A DNA stretch of 44,340 nucleotides from Symbiodinium natans (taxonomy: Eukaryota; Sar; Dinophyceae; Suessiales; Symbiodiniaceae): positions 567,501 through 611,840 of the forward strand of contig CAJNDS010002177.1 of assembly GCA_905221605.1 (NCBI GenBank), given 5' to 3'. The translations under genes and the position numbers were made by a program. Under the pieces are notes generated by a model. That model had not been told where the DNA came from and ran no database searches. It saw nothing but the letters and a program-made list of their open reading frames with translations. This document shows, piece after piece, positions 29,070 to 39,836 of this stretch; position 1 is the stretch's first letter, and each line of letters opens with the position of its first letter.

Positions 29070-31663
29070 ACATCTTTAAGCGTCGCCAACTCTTCAAAGC
29101 AAAACAATGCTACTTCCTGACGTTAATTCGGGTACTCGAAGGGCTTCCGGGCTTGGGGGTTTGGAGGGCATGACCGGTGAAAGGTTTGGGGCTGAGGTTT
29201 GGGATGAGGCGGGGTGAGGGGGTTGTCGAGTCTTCTTCGTGATGAAGAGAGGGGCGTGAAGCGCAGGGAAGTCAACTCCCTTGTAAGCCGTTGCAAACCC
29301 TTATAAACCACGCAGATTCCTCACAGACCTTGAGATGCCTTATAAACTCTTGTAAGTGCAACTTAATGAGGTTTAGGATCTTCAGGGTGTGATCTTGTGG
29401 CTCTGGCTGCAGCCTCCACCATCATCTAGCTTCATCCCTCTCCTCCCTCGCGATCCAGGCTGGTCGTCCTCGAATTTGTGAACGGCGATCCTAGCTTATT
29501 CCTGTTGGAGGCCATGTCAAGTGATACAGAACTGACATGAATAGACTTATGAATTGAACCGATGAACCATTTGCTTGAAAGACACAATGGGCTTCTTACT
29601 GTAGGCCCCAGGTTAGGGATTAGATGAATACGTGTGGAGGTCTCTTCCCCCCCCCCTCTCCCAGCTCCCTGTAGGCGATGCCTCAATGATTTTCCGGAAG
29701 AAATTTCAAGTTCGAGGACGAGACTGATCAGCCCCTTAAACATCTTCAGGTAGCTGTTAGGCCTACAGCCTACAATTGGGTTTATAGGGTTTAGAGGGTT
29801 TAGAGGGTTTAGAGGGTTTAGGGTTTTAGGGTTTAGGGTCTATGGCTTGCGCATGTAATGTGTCTGTAGCTCCCAAAGGCCTATGCCACACGCAACAGCT
29901 GCATGCAGGGCCATTCCAATGACCGCGACCGCTTTATCCTGTGCTTGAAGATCCTGAGGCATGGGGAATATCTGAGACTCCCGGCATCGCTCCGAGGGGT
30001 GAGGGCTACTTACGAGGCTTTGCTTCACTAGAGGCTGGGGTTTGGGCGCTGTATCGGTGTATCGTGAACCCTGAAACCTGTTCCTTTGGCTTTCCGGTGT
30101 TTGGGCTTTAGGGTTCAATACTTAGAGATTGCATTACCCACCAGCAACAGAAGCCCCGAAGCCCTTTGAATTATAAACCCGATGAGCCTTGCAAAAGGCC
30201 CCATAATTAAGCTCTTGAAGCCCTGTGAGCCCTTACAAACCCCAAAAAGCCCCACAAAAACCTGGACATGTCGAACCGGACGTTCCGTCGACAACGAGGT
30301 TTTACGGTTAAGGGTGTAGGGTTTGTCACAATAGGTCTCAAGAATAAGAAACAGACCCGCAACAACTCCCCTCAACCCGAAATTTTAGAAAGCTCTTCGT
30401 GCAGAACCTGGCCCTTTCGAGACCCTAAAAATTGGAACCCCCAAAAATCTTCATCATCTCCCAAAACCCTCAACCCATAAACCGAATTCCCAAATAACCA
30501 AAACCCAGAACCCAAACCCCTACAAGCCTCGCCAGGCTGTACGCTCAGACGTTCGGGCGGCGTTTATCCCCACGACCGTTTGAGTAGAGTCGCCTTGTGA
30601 CACCCTGGTTCTGGTGTTCAGGGATGACGGGGATTTAGTTAGGTTGCAGCCCGACGTCCCCATCGTTTCAGATACAAAGAGTCGGAATCGGAATGAAGAT
30701 GCTAGAATGCTTCAACATCACGGAGCTGCAGCGATAGGAAGATGTTTCTCTTGCTTTAGGCAAGAAGCCGTCGAGGTCACGCAACAGAGACAGGAGAAAA
30801 CAAGCCACTATGCCTACCTAGTAGGACAAGTGCGGGTTTTTGTAATCCCCCCCCTCCTTTAGCCCGGACTACAGATTTAGGGCTTCTCGGTACCCAACTC
30901 CACATGAAGCATGGTGCTATGCCACTGACGGAGTTCTCGCAACCCCGCAGTACCGGTAGCTTTCCGGCCCAAGTGAGACTTGACCAGTTGTTGGAAAGCG
31001 GATGGGAGCCGATTGCTTCAAATGTTCCCGGAGAATAGCGGGTAGTTGCTCCACCTGAACCCCCCAAAATGGCAATATGGTAGGTTCCCCGTTCAGCAAG
31101 GCTTTCCCTTTGGAGTGGCTCTTGTCCCCTGGTCCATCCCTTTGAGGTGTTGAAGGCTTTGGGTTTGGGATGTGGCTTGAGGGCCTCGGCCTTATGCTGT
31201 AGATGGGACACAGAGCCATGCCTGAACCCTGAAGCCGGTACCCTCAACTTATGGGGCCCTTAACCCGAATTAAGACCTTCGACACTTCAATTAGGATTCC
31301 AGATTCTTTGACCCTCATGAGTTTCAGGCCCTGAGCCCGAAGCCGTCAGGGGTTAGGCGAGTCATCAGCCTACGGGAGCGAAATCGAGTAAACCCAGCGG
31401 GACCCTGTTGGGCCAACAGACAACCCCGCATTAATCTCGACCTTTGGTATCACGGAGCTTTCTTGGTATAGCCAGTTTTGTAGCATGTAAGAGCCAGGGC
31501 TGATATAAGCTTTCCTTCATGTTTTCAGGGCAGCACTTGGATCATCTGAAAGTCGGCTGCTGGTATCTGCTGATGCGTCGGATAGATTCTTGTCTTGGGC
31601 CTTGAGCTAGCTGCCGCAGCCTTAGGGCTTTGAGGCAGGGGTCTTTAGCTCTTGGACAAGGCC
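29070..31663. other. intergenic region, no gene recognised
   Basis: It contains TTTAGAGGG/TTTAGGG repeats at 29778-29848 and degraded CCCTAA words at 30420-30520. An open frame at 30640-30830 (LQPDVPIVSDTKSRNRNEDA) has no domain or clear splice borders. The promoter of the downstream secreted-protein gene should lie at the right end, but no TATA-like or other motif is identifiable. Confidence 0.4.
29778..29848. repeat. TTTAGAGGG/TTTAGGG variant array
   Basis: Three 9-bp TTTAGAGGG units followed by TTTAGGG units: a telomere-like variant that has amplified locally. Confidence 0.8.
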
Positions 31664-31743
31664 ATGTCTTGGAGTCCCTCTGGAATGATCCTTCTGCTTG
31701 CTGGGTTCCTGGCAGCTGGCGCGACTGACTCCGGCAACCTCAA
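31664..31743 (+). CDS. exon 1: signal peptide
   Basis: ATG at 31664 opens MSWSPSGMILLLAGFLAAGA and then TDSGNLNG: a short N-region, a hydrophobic core and an Ala/Gly cleavage-like site. The frame stops at 31814, so the donor lies before that. Candidates are the GT at 31744, and GA/GC sites up to about 31765. This is the only signal-peptide-like ORF upstream of exon 2. Confidence 0.6.
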
Positions 31744-34700
31744 TGGTGATCGGGCTTGCAAGGAAAAGAACTCAATTTGGGAACACCACTCCTCGCAAGG
31801 GAAGAGGAGCAAGTAGATCCAGGGTTCCAGATCTGTAGGCACCGAAAGAGTGAGCACGATCAATGTCAGGGTCTCCTACAGGCGTAGATTCCTGAATCCG
31901 TTTCGTGTGTACGTTATGTAGTACATACATACACAAAGATTTGACTTTGACGCTTTGCGTCGTCTGCTCTGCAGCACATTCGGGCGGATGGCCCAACACC
32001 TACAAAGGAGCATGCAGCATACGTATACATGCACATACGCAAAATGTACGCATGCATCTGCAGCATATACATGTATTCCTGAATTACAAGTAGAATTACA
32101 TATACGTGTACAAAAACATATACCTACATGCCATGGTTTCTTTTTGCCCCTCTCAGGTGACTACGTGCCGGGCTTACAGGAGATTGTGAGCCTAGGGCAG
32201 TGTGGAAACATATTCACAGGCTCTGTCTTGGATCATGTGTTCTGAGAATCTCGATTGTTTGAGAGGCGGGTGCATCAATCTGAAGTTGTGAGCAGATTCC
32301 TGTCTTCGCCCCATAGAAACCAGGGCTGAGAGCTTCATAAGTTCACGTGCAGAGCTTGACCTATGCATGGTGTAGAACTCGTGAACGCGATTTGTGCCGC
32401 TCAAGGTGCTGTCTCAAACACCTGGCGGCAAGGAGACGCAAAAACGATTTCCGACCCATTTCGCGGACTACCCTGGAAAGCCTTCTTTCTTCGACGTTTA
32501 CAGCCCGACCATCCGAAGCCTCTACTCGCAAGTCTTCTGGAAGGCGCTGCCCCCGGTCGACCTGCCGGAAGCCGTGGTGAGGCGGTTTGATGGCAAAGGA
32601 ATGGCAGTCGTCGGTTTTGAGGTGGACCAAGTGCGCAGGACCAAAGATGGGGATGTGTCGGTTCCAATTTCCGTGGCTTACAACCATCACTTTGAGACCA
32701 CGATGGTCGGGAAGCGTGCTGCGTTCGAGAATGCCCTCATGCAGGGTCCCGGAGACCCCCGCATTCCTGCGAAGCATGGACATGGAGCAAGCTCCGTCTG
32801 GAAGCCAGGTAAGCGAGAATGGGTCGTGCGGGAGAGAGCGCCCGGGGATCTTCCCACAAGCCAGAGCTTCGGTGGTGCTAATGGTGGGGAGTACCGCAAG
32901 AGCTTCCATGGCTACGCACCGGGCTTTGTGCAGGTCATCGAGTCCCCGACTCAAATCCAGATTACGCCAATGCAGATTGATACCTGGAACAGGGACAAGA
33001 TGAATATCTCGCATCCAACAAGCTTCGTGCCGGGACCTGTGCCGAGGACCACGGCTTTCGTCGCACCTGCATGCCTGCATGTTGCAAATTGAAGCTCAAA
33101 GCTCCCAAGCTGTACTTCAACTTCCTGAACCTCGACCAAGTCAACGCCCGAAGCTTCAATCGTTCCCCACTAGTACGTACCAACTCCGAACCCCAAATCC
33201 TGAAATACCCTGAACTCCGAGCCTTGCCCAATACCCAAAGAACCCAAAGGCTTGGCCACCTACAGCCCCCCCCCCCCCCCCCCCAACGTCGCGTTGCACG
33301 TGACGCGCTGGCCAGAGCCAGGACCTCACTGGCTCCGACCTCCGGGCCTGACGCTCTCTACTCGGGGCCCCTCTTCCGTTGGGATTTTTTGGGGTTTTTG
33401 TTTTTTTTTGTTTAGAGGGTGCTGGGGGGCTTTAACGGTTTTTAAGGGCTGAGAGTTTTACGGGGAGTTCTGGGCGAAAGTGGCTCTCTAAAGATAATTG
33501 AGAGGTTTTGGAAATGTGGCTTGCTGAGTTGGCTGTTGCCCTTCTGGTGAGACATTGTTTGGGTTGACGCGATTCTCACATGGGTTTAGCGGACCTTGGG
33601 GTTAGGGGCTTGAAAGGCTCTGGTGCTACTGGCGACTGTCGGCATTCAGAGCCTTTAGGTATGTCGAGCTTCGGGTTGGGGATGTTTAGGCCTGCTTAGG
33701 AGCTAGCAGCATCTGGAAGACAATCCTGCGCCAAGGGTTTAGCACGACTTTCTCTGGCCAAGGTCACCCCCAGCCGAGAAAGCCTCAAACCGACACGAGA
33801 CACTCGAAGCTCTACAAACGCTATGAGCTCAAAAAGAACCAAAGAATCAAAGCTCCGACCGAGGCTGCTGGAGTGTCCGGTGACGACCCGGATCCTGAAG
33901 CATGCCCTTGGCCTGGTTTAGGTGTGTCGGAGCCTTCTCCCCTTATCTGTGATCTACCAGCCATGAAAGGCTAGATCCTGTGCTACGGCTAGACCCTAAA
34001 CCCTAAACCCTAAACCCTAAACCCTAAGCCCTTTGGGCTTCGTTGGAAAGAGCTACAGGTGCCAGGTGAGGCCGTAGTCCGCCTGCGAGATCCGTGCTCC
34101 AGGTCCCCAGACTCAGGCCAGCCAGGGTTTATGGGGGCTTGTAGGGGAGGTTTACGAAAATGGGGGTGCCCTTTTTGGGGGTTTCCTTTAAGGGGATTCT
34201 ATTCTATTTGGGGTATCAGAGGGGTACCCCTATTTGGGGAAATACCCATATGATTTGTAGTGCTCGGTAGGCTTCTAGGCTTGCGGGGTTTGGTAGGGTT
34301 TGGGGTTGGGCCTCATTAAGGCCCCGGAGACCTCAAGCTTGTGAATCATCGCTATAGTCAGCTTCATTTTGCAACTTTCCTCCTTTCGTTCTCCTTTTGA
34401 GTCCTGGCTTCGAGAAGACCCTATCTACGTTAAACCCCAACGCGCTTCGGCTTAGGTTTTTTTTCTTTTGTTTTCGGTGTTTGTTGGTTTCGGGGCGCAT
34501 GGCAGGCGAGGAGTGTCTGGCTCTGGCCCGAGCAGCTCTGTATGGACAGCACCGACGTTTCTTGCTGGATCCTTCTGTGTCTGCACATGTCGGGTGCACC
34601 ATCATGGCCGACAGCCATGAGCTGAACCTCGTCCATGTTCACTTCAAGGTGCGCGGCGCTGGTGCCACAGACATGGGGCGGGGGGGGGGGGGGGCGGAAG

Positions 34701-37700
34701 AGAGAGAGAGAGAGAGGGACCGAGACATTAGGAGAGACGATGGGATCCAAGAAAGCAGCAATGTGGTGTTGTCCCCGGTCTCACCAACTTTCATGTTAAA
34801 GGCTGCTGCCTCAAAGACTGATGTCAAGCACGGTGGGCGGTCGACGCTACATTTGCGTCAGGACACTGCCTCTTGACACGCTCACTGAATTCTGCCTGAT
34901 TTTGAGTTCGGGTCTTGTGAAGCCCATGCCCTTATCGCGGGTGCATGGGCTCCTGGTCGCCTGGTTGTCAGTCCTCTTCCCATCGCTCCGACACGGCACA
35001 GCATAGCTGCACTTTAGCTTGCGTGTCACGGCCTGTTACATCCTTGTCTCTCCGCGACCCCTCCCCCCCTCCCCCCATGTTTCCCGTGAGCTCGTCTTCG
35101 CCAGGACTCGAGTCTACGTGGTGCAGCCGGCAGCGACTGCGCCGCAACCGCACCAAGCATTGCCTTCCCGTGCGAGGCTTTGAGTCTCGAGTTGTCTACT
35201 CAGGGCTAAATCAGCAGAGTCCAGACCACCTATGTTCGGGGCTATGGGCACATCGAGTTCTATGCACTTGAACGCAAAGCTTGTTCGTATCCTCAACTTT
35301 CACCCAGGTGCAACAGACGCCAAGAAGTTTGTTGGCACGAGCAGCCCTTTGGTGAACGTGTCTGTGGTACTGGACCTGTCTTCGCAGCAAGCCCGCATCT
35401 CCTTGACTGGCCCTACCTCCGTGTGGTTCGGGGTTGGCCTCTCGGTTGGCAGGACTTCCCTCTAACATTTACTCAAAGATACTGTGCCCCCGGTGCCAAT
35501 ACGAGTAGAATAGAGCACTGAGGATTCAATGCGGTCGCCATGGCAGACTCACCCTGGGCGCTTATTGTAGACGGGTCTGGGAATGTCACAGAGCGGCGTT
35601 TGGGGGATCACCGGCCCGGACAACTGCTGAAGCCATCCGTGGCAGTTGAGGAGGTGAAGGTTGTTGGAGACCTCAGATCGGTGACGGTGACACGACCCTT
35701 GAAGGGCGCTTCGCCGGACTACTACACCTTTACCCCCTTCACCGAAGCTTGGCGTGACATGTTGAAGCAACAGCGGAGTAAGTCCTTTTTGAGCAAAGCA
35801 CCCAAACTTGAACTGAAGAAACTCGGCTCGAACACAAGCTACGTCTCCCCGAAGATCTTCGGACAGCAACTCTCTACCAAAGGACGGGAGCGGCCAGCTG
35901 AATTTCATCAGCGCCGTGGGCAGCACTGCGAACTTGTCATACCACAGTCACTAGGTTTATGCATCTCCCCCGTGGCAACGTTTTTTGTTCTGCTTGTTAA
36001 GACTGAGGTCAGGGGCTCCCTTTTTGTTTCACTCTACCCGGGAACCTACTATAGGGGTCGGAAAAATGACTAAGAGTATTCCCTTGTGGTCCCTATATCA
36101 TTTTACTATAATAACCCCCCAAAACCCAAGTAAAATGTTTAAGGCCCTTATATTCGAGGTCAACGCACCCCTGGTCAGCTGACCTTCCTTCCGGTGGACC
36201 TGGATGGCGCTTGCGTCTGCAGAGGCGAACCGATCCCGCTTCTTGGTTGGACTTCCCGCGCCGAATCTCCAAGGCCTAGAGACCCAAAGGAGCGCCGTAG
36301 ACTCCTTTAAGCTCCCGACACCTCAGATGCCCCCAAATCCTCAAACTTCAAACCCTAAAACCCCAAACGCCGAACCCCTAAAGCCTAAATCCCATCCCAA
36401 GCCCTACACGCCTGAACCCTAAACCCCCAAACCGAAACCCCCAATCCTCAACCCCAAGCCCTAAACCTTGGTCCAAGCCCTAAACCCTAAGGCCCGAAAC
36501 CCCTAGACCCTCGACCCTAAACCCTACGCCTCAAACCCAGGTTCGGAAAGGCCAAGGGCTCCTTGGAGTATCGGGCCACGGGCCAGCCGGAGGAAATTGG
36601 GAGGGTTTCGGGGTTCGTGAGGGCGCTTCCGAGATCATTTAGGGGGTTTAAGTGGCTGAAAGACAGGGCTGAGAAGTCTTAGGGTTCTATATATGGAGGT
36701 CATGTGGAGGTCTTGGGCTTTAGGGGGATTTCCGGTCTTGGGGGGTGCATGTGTGCATTGTTTGAGTGCTATTGGCGTGCAGACTAGCACTCCGAGTGGT
36801 GACCTCTCTTCTTGTTTCCTTGCAAAAAGCGGAATTTCAAGTTCCCAGCTTGCAGGGGAGCCTCGTCTTGGGTTCAAAAGTTGACGTCTCACCAACCTAA
36901 ACATCCCTAAACCCTAAACCCTAAAAGTCGCTTGGGTCTCCCTGGCAGGATCTTGGCTCCGGCAGCTCGGGCTTCAACAACCACTGCCCGGAGCAGCCTA
37001 GGCCAGCATTCGGGGTGTCTTGTGGGGAGGGGTTAGCCTTGCATGGGTTGATCACCCATGTGTGTGTGTGTGTGCCCCTTTTGGCCCTTTTGGGCACCCT
37101 GAAGTCTAGTAAGAAATCTGCGATAATCGAAATCGCAAGAGGGTCCACAACTGTGATCAACGCTCATGTGCGATCGCATGTTGATCAGTGGCAAGGTGAG
37201 GATACTGGAGTGATTCGGTTTTGCAGAAGAGGTCGCAAGGCGTGTTTTGTTTTTCTTTTCTCGGATTTGTACCGGGCCAGGAGTGATCTGTTGGCCATGC
37301 AGAAACTTGGATGTTCTTTAGACTTGTTTCGTCAAGTTAGTAAGCGTCGAACATCAACGAGCCCTAGGTTCTGCCGGTTATGCTCCCTAGCCTCATTTTG
37401 GCACACGTTCACAAGAGTAGTGAGTGGTCAAGGAATCCGACCTGTGACCTCCGGAACTACTCGGGCGGCCAACTGGCTTGCCACCACATGTGGTCTCTCC
37501 TGGATGCGGATCAACCCATCCCCTGGCCAGAGAAACCCCTTGAATACTCCTTGAAGTTCCGCTTCTGGGTCGAGGAATACAACAAGTCTTATCATACAAG
37601 CTTGCGGCGAGACCCTCGTCAGCATGGGCAGTCTGTGTAGCATGTACAGGCGTTAGTAAAGGCTCCAATCGCTTTGATGCCGCGGATTCTCACTAAGGTG

Positions 37701-39120
37701 ACCTGGGGCATTGCCTCGCCAGTCGAGTATGATGTGCCCAGATGTGCGGAAGGCACTATGGGCTGTTCCCCCGACGGGAGTGGGGGATGGACGCTCGCAG
37801 AATGAGAGAGAGAGAGAGAGAGAGACAGGGAGGTATTGTTGTCCAAGCACTCTGCTTTTCCTTGCAAGCTCTGCAGCAAGCCCTTACCCCTCGACAGGCA
37901 CGTGCTTAACCCAGGCCCCCCTGAAGTCCTAAACCCCAAAGTCCCAAACCCTAGAGGCCCTAAAACCCAACAAGCTCAGGATTCACACCATCCGGGGCAC
38001 CTTCACAGGCGAAGGCAGGCTGTCAGCGGCCCACTTCCACTGCCACGCGCCGACCTGCCTCTCCATGGCGCTGTACCGCTGCCCCAAGGGCACAAAGGCC
38101 TCCCCAAGCCTTTGAGGGTTTCGGCCTTCAGGTTTACAAGCTCTTTTGGTGTGAACCCATGCGGTTTCGTCTCATGGCGCTCTTCAACAACTTGGGTTTC
38201 ATTGAGTTTATAGGGATCCAGAGTCCAGAGCCCTCCCTAAACCTAAACACTAGAAAGGGGACCTTGAGTCCAAAGTGCAAGAGGTCTGCGACCAAACGAC
38301 CGGTGAGCTCCTGTGCGTGGAGCGGCCCGTCTACGGCAACGCGTCCGGTGACCTCTTCGGAGAGCGCGGGTCTTGGACGAGCTGGTTTTTTTCCCCAGCT
38401 GGTTTAGGTAAATTTGAACGCCTTCGACCGCAACACTGCCAGGGTTCGTTCGGTGTTTCATTCAAAAATGGGGGGGGAGGGTGAAGGCTTGCTAAGTGGT
38501 GAAGATCAGGATTCTAGTTGTGATTCAAAAGTAGATGAGGGTTTGGTCTACATGTTGCTCCCGTCTGGCAGCTTCTGTTAGTGGTAGATGTCTAATCGTT
38601 AGGATTCCTTAAAGGGGGTCATGACATAGTTCAACCCTCTTATGGTTCTGAGTTTCTGAACTTGCGCACAGGCCTGGCTACATCTTCCAGCCACCCTGTC
38701 TCTGGGGTGGGGAGGAGTTTGGACTGCAACCCCCTCCGAGCGTGGAAGGCTTGCCAGACCAAAGTCCTGCGTAGTGTCACGGGCTCGGGTTGTAAATTTA
38801 CGTCGGATTTAAGGTCTAATAAGGGATCCAATGCACAAGTCTCCAGGAATAGTTCCCAGCTGCATTTCAAGGGTGCATCTGCGCAGGCTTCGTGTTGGGC
38901 GCAGTGAAGACATCCAACGCCACGTATCCAGGCTGTACTAAAACCATGGCTGCACTACAAGAAGAAATCCACGTGGAATGGACATGTGAGAGGGCTCGCA
39001 TGAAAGGCGAAATCTGTTGGAATCGTTCATAAATCCAGGTATGGCCATCATGGAGAGATGGCCTGGCAACAGATGTACGTCTACGATGCAGAAGCCAGCA
39101 GGGACACGGAGGTGGTATGA
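31664..39120 (+). CDS. secreted DOMON / SURNod19-like protein, 18 exons
   Basis: The exons, reconstructed by eye, are roughly: 31664-31743, 32406-33075, 33864-33903, 34059-34116, 34506-34655, 35308-35436, 35523-35746, 35898-35946, 36159-36231, 36541-36604, 36949-37001, 37391-37610, 37698-37789, 37980-38089, 38276-38363, 38672-38748, 38887-38923, 39039-39120. The predicted protein is about 760 residues: signal peptide, conserved N-terminal block, DOMON domain (a heme- or sugar-binding fold), and a C-terminal region resembling plant SURNod19 proteins. It is probably secreted or lumenal; no enzymatic activity can be assigned. Frames stay open across every junction from exon 6 to 18. Only the exon 1/2, 2/3 and 5/6 borders are unresolved. 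I recall similar proteins in Symbiodinium, but did not search. Confidence 0.8.
32406..33075 (+). CDS. exon 2: conserved N-terminal block
   Basis: About 223 codons without interruption, after CTCAAG. Motifs: FFDVYSPTIRSLYSQVFW, VVGFEVDQVRRTKDGDVSVP, AYNHHFETTMVGKRA, GEYRKSFHGY, TPMQIDTWNRDKMN, FVPGPVPRT. The frame closes at 33090-33092. The donor is probably a GC near 33076 in AP-ACL. The long run of unbiased conserved-looking sequence and the lack of an initiating ATG before residue ~65 support an internal exon. Confidence 0.75.
33864..34655 (+). CDS. exons 3-5: Cys-containing linker
   Basis: Exon 3 (33864-33903) reads LLECPVTTRILKH. Exon 4 (34059-34116) reads VPGEAVVRLRDPCSRSPDS. Exon 5 (34506 to 34652 or 34655) reads GEECLALARAALYGQ and later AHVGCTIMADSHELN. 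Introns 3 and 4 are GC-AG and hold the frame exactly. Intron 3 contains five CCCTAAA units (33992-34027). Intron 5 begins at a GC after VHFKV and contains a G15 run and a (GA)n tract. The paired Cys residues fit a secreted protein. Confidence 0.6.
33992..34027. repeat. CCCTAAA array inside intron 3
   Basis: Five units between exons 3 and 4 of the secreted-protein gene, showing that telomere-type repeats occupy a verified intron. Confidence 0.9.
34680..34719. repeat. G15 run followed by (GA)n
   Basis: Lies just after exon 5 within intron 5. The same pairing of a (GA)n or (CT)n tract with a nearby G or C run occurs at 13693-13738. Confidence 0.85.
35308..35946 (+). CDS. exons 6-8: DOMON domain
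   Basis: Exon 6 (35308-35436) gives SPLVNVSVVLDLSSQQARIS and GPTSVWFGVG. Exon 7 (35523-35746) gives FNAVAMADSPWALIVDGSG, NVTERRLGDHRPGQLL and VTRPLKGASPDYYTF. Exon 8 (35898-35946) gives LNFISAVGSTANLSYH. The order of beta-strand, W-G-V-G-F-N-x-x-x-M, D-G-x-G-x-V-x-E-R, RPL and F-I-x-A-x-G is the DOMON pattern. Introns 6 (86 bp) and 7 use GC donors, intron 8 uses GT. Confidence 0.75.
36159..37001 (+). CDS. exons 9-11: connector
   Basis: Exon 9 (36159-36231) reads QRTPGQLTFLPVDLDGACVC, then RGE(P). Exon 10 (36541-36604) reads FGKAKGSLEYRATGQPEEIG(R). Exon 11 (36949-37001) reads DLGSGSSGFNNHCPEQP. Intron 9 has a GA donor (36232) and is filled by decayed CCCTAA-like DNA; intron 10 is GT-AG. Codons split across each junction give sensible residues. 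Confidence 0.65.
36354..36540. repeat. decayed CCCTAAA repeats filling intron 9
   Basis: Many CCCTAAA, CCCCAAA, CCCGAAA and CCTCAAA words up to the acceptor at 36539-36540. Confidence 0.75.
37391..38089 (+). CDS. exons 12-14: SURNod19-like core
   Basis: Exon 12 (37391-37610): SEWSRNPTCDLRNYSGGQLA, CHHMWSLLDADQPIPW, EYSLKFRFWVEEYNKSYH. Exon 13 (37698-37789): VTWGIASPVEYDVPRC and SPDGSGG(W). Exon 14 (37980-38089): IHTIRGTFTGEGRLSAAHFH, CHAPTCLSMALYRCPK. CHH, HFHCH and spaced Cys suggest metal binding or disulfides. Introns 12 and 13 both have GA donors (37611, 37790). A GA donor at 37790 restores a Trp codon split 2+1. Confidence 0.75.
37804..37826. repeat. (GA)n microsatellite in intron 13
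   Basis: About eleven GA units within a verified GA-AG intron. Confidence 0.9.
38276..39120 (+). CDS. exons 15-18: C-terminal region
   Basis: Exon 15 (38276-38363): VQEVCDQTTGELLCVERPVY, GNASGDLFG(E). Exon 16 (38672-38748): PGYIFQPPCLWGGEEFGLQP and PPSVE. Exon 17 (38887-38923): FVLGAVKTSNAT. Exon 18 (39039-39120): YGHHGEMAWQQMYVYDAEAS, RDTEVV, TGA at 39118. Introns 14-16 have GC donors, intron 17 has GT. The TGELLC...VYG...GYI and GHHGEMAWQQMY motifs are the family signature as I remember it. Confidence 0.75.
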
Positions 39121-39836
39121 CTGAGATGCTACCAAGGTCAAGACGGCTCTAATGGGTACTTATACTTATAAGCAGGGTGAGAAGTAGGGTAAATATAGTA
39201 ATAATTGGTACTCTTGTAGTAAGGGTTACATCAGAGTAGGGTAAATACAATATAGTTGGAGGTAGTAACGGTTACATCAGTGTGGAAGAGCTTGCAAGGC
39301 CTGGAGCTTCTGCAACACCCCCGCCAAAACTTTCAACTCCAATGTTGCTGGCCATTTGGGCTGGCTTTGTACAGGTTGCTCTCCGGGATACTTTGCCGAG
39401 AGGAAAATGTCGAGGAGTACGCACCTTTACCATGAGAGGTGATGCTCAACAGGGTTAGTCTGGGAGCGTGGCGAGACTCTAACAAGTCCAAACAACCTTA
39501 ATTATTCTGGCCCCTATAGTAAACTGTTGCATGCCTTGATCCCCTCCCCCTCCTGGGCATGCCCAGTGTTGCCCTGCCTGTATTCCCGTTGACTCCAGCT
39601 CCTCCCCGTCATGTCCTGTCCTGCATAGTTTATGAGTTAGTGTCGGTTTGGCTTATTCTAGCAAAGTTCAGTTGTGAATCGGGACCCGCCCCCCGGCGCC
39701 GCCCGAAATCCAGGCACCTAGGATCGAGGGGGCTTCTTCGGCTTACTCAGCGACCAGCAAACTTAGAGTGGGAGGGTCCACCTTAGGATCTGCATCAACA
39801 ACGCTTCAGGGCACGAGCTGCTCACCAGTAGCACTT
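39121..39836. other. intergenic, short tandem duplication
   Basis: Near 39184-39280 a roughly 60-bp segment (GTAGGGTAAATA...AGTAAxGGTTACATCAG) is present twice in diverged form. No gene was recognised. Confidence 0.45.

Noticed and set aside
30777-31247. 156-codon minus-strand ORF
   Set aside because: No motif, biased composition, and no other minus-strand gene in the window.
32361-33080. 239-codon minus-strand ORF
   Set aside because: Antisense of exon 2 of the secreted-protein gene, whose + frame has conserved motifs.
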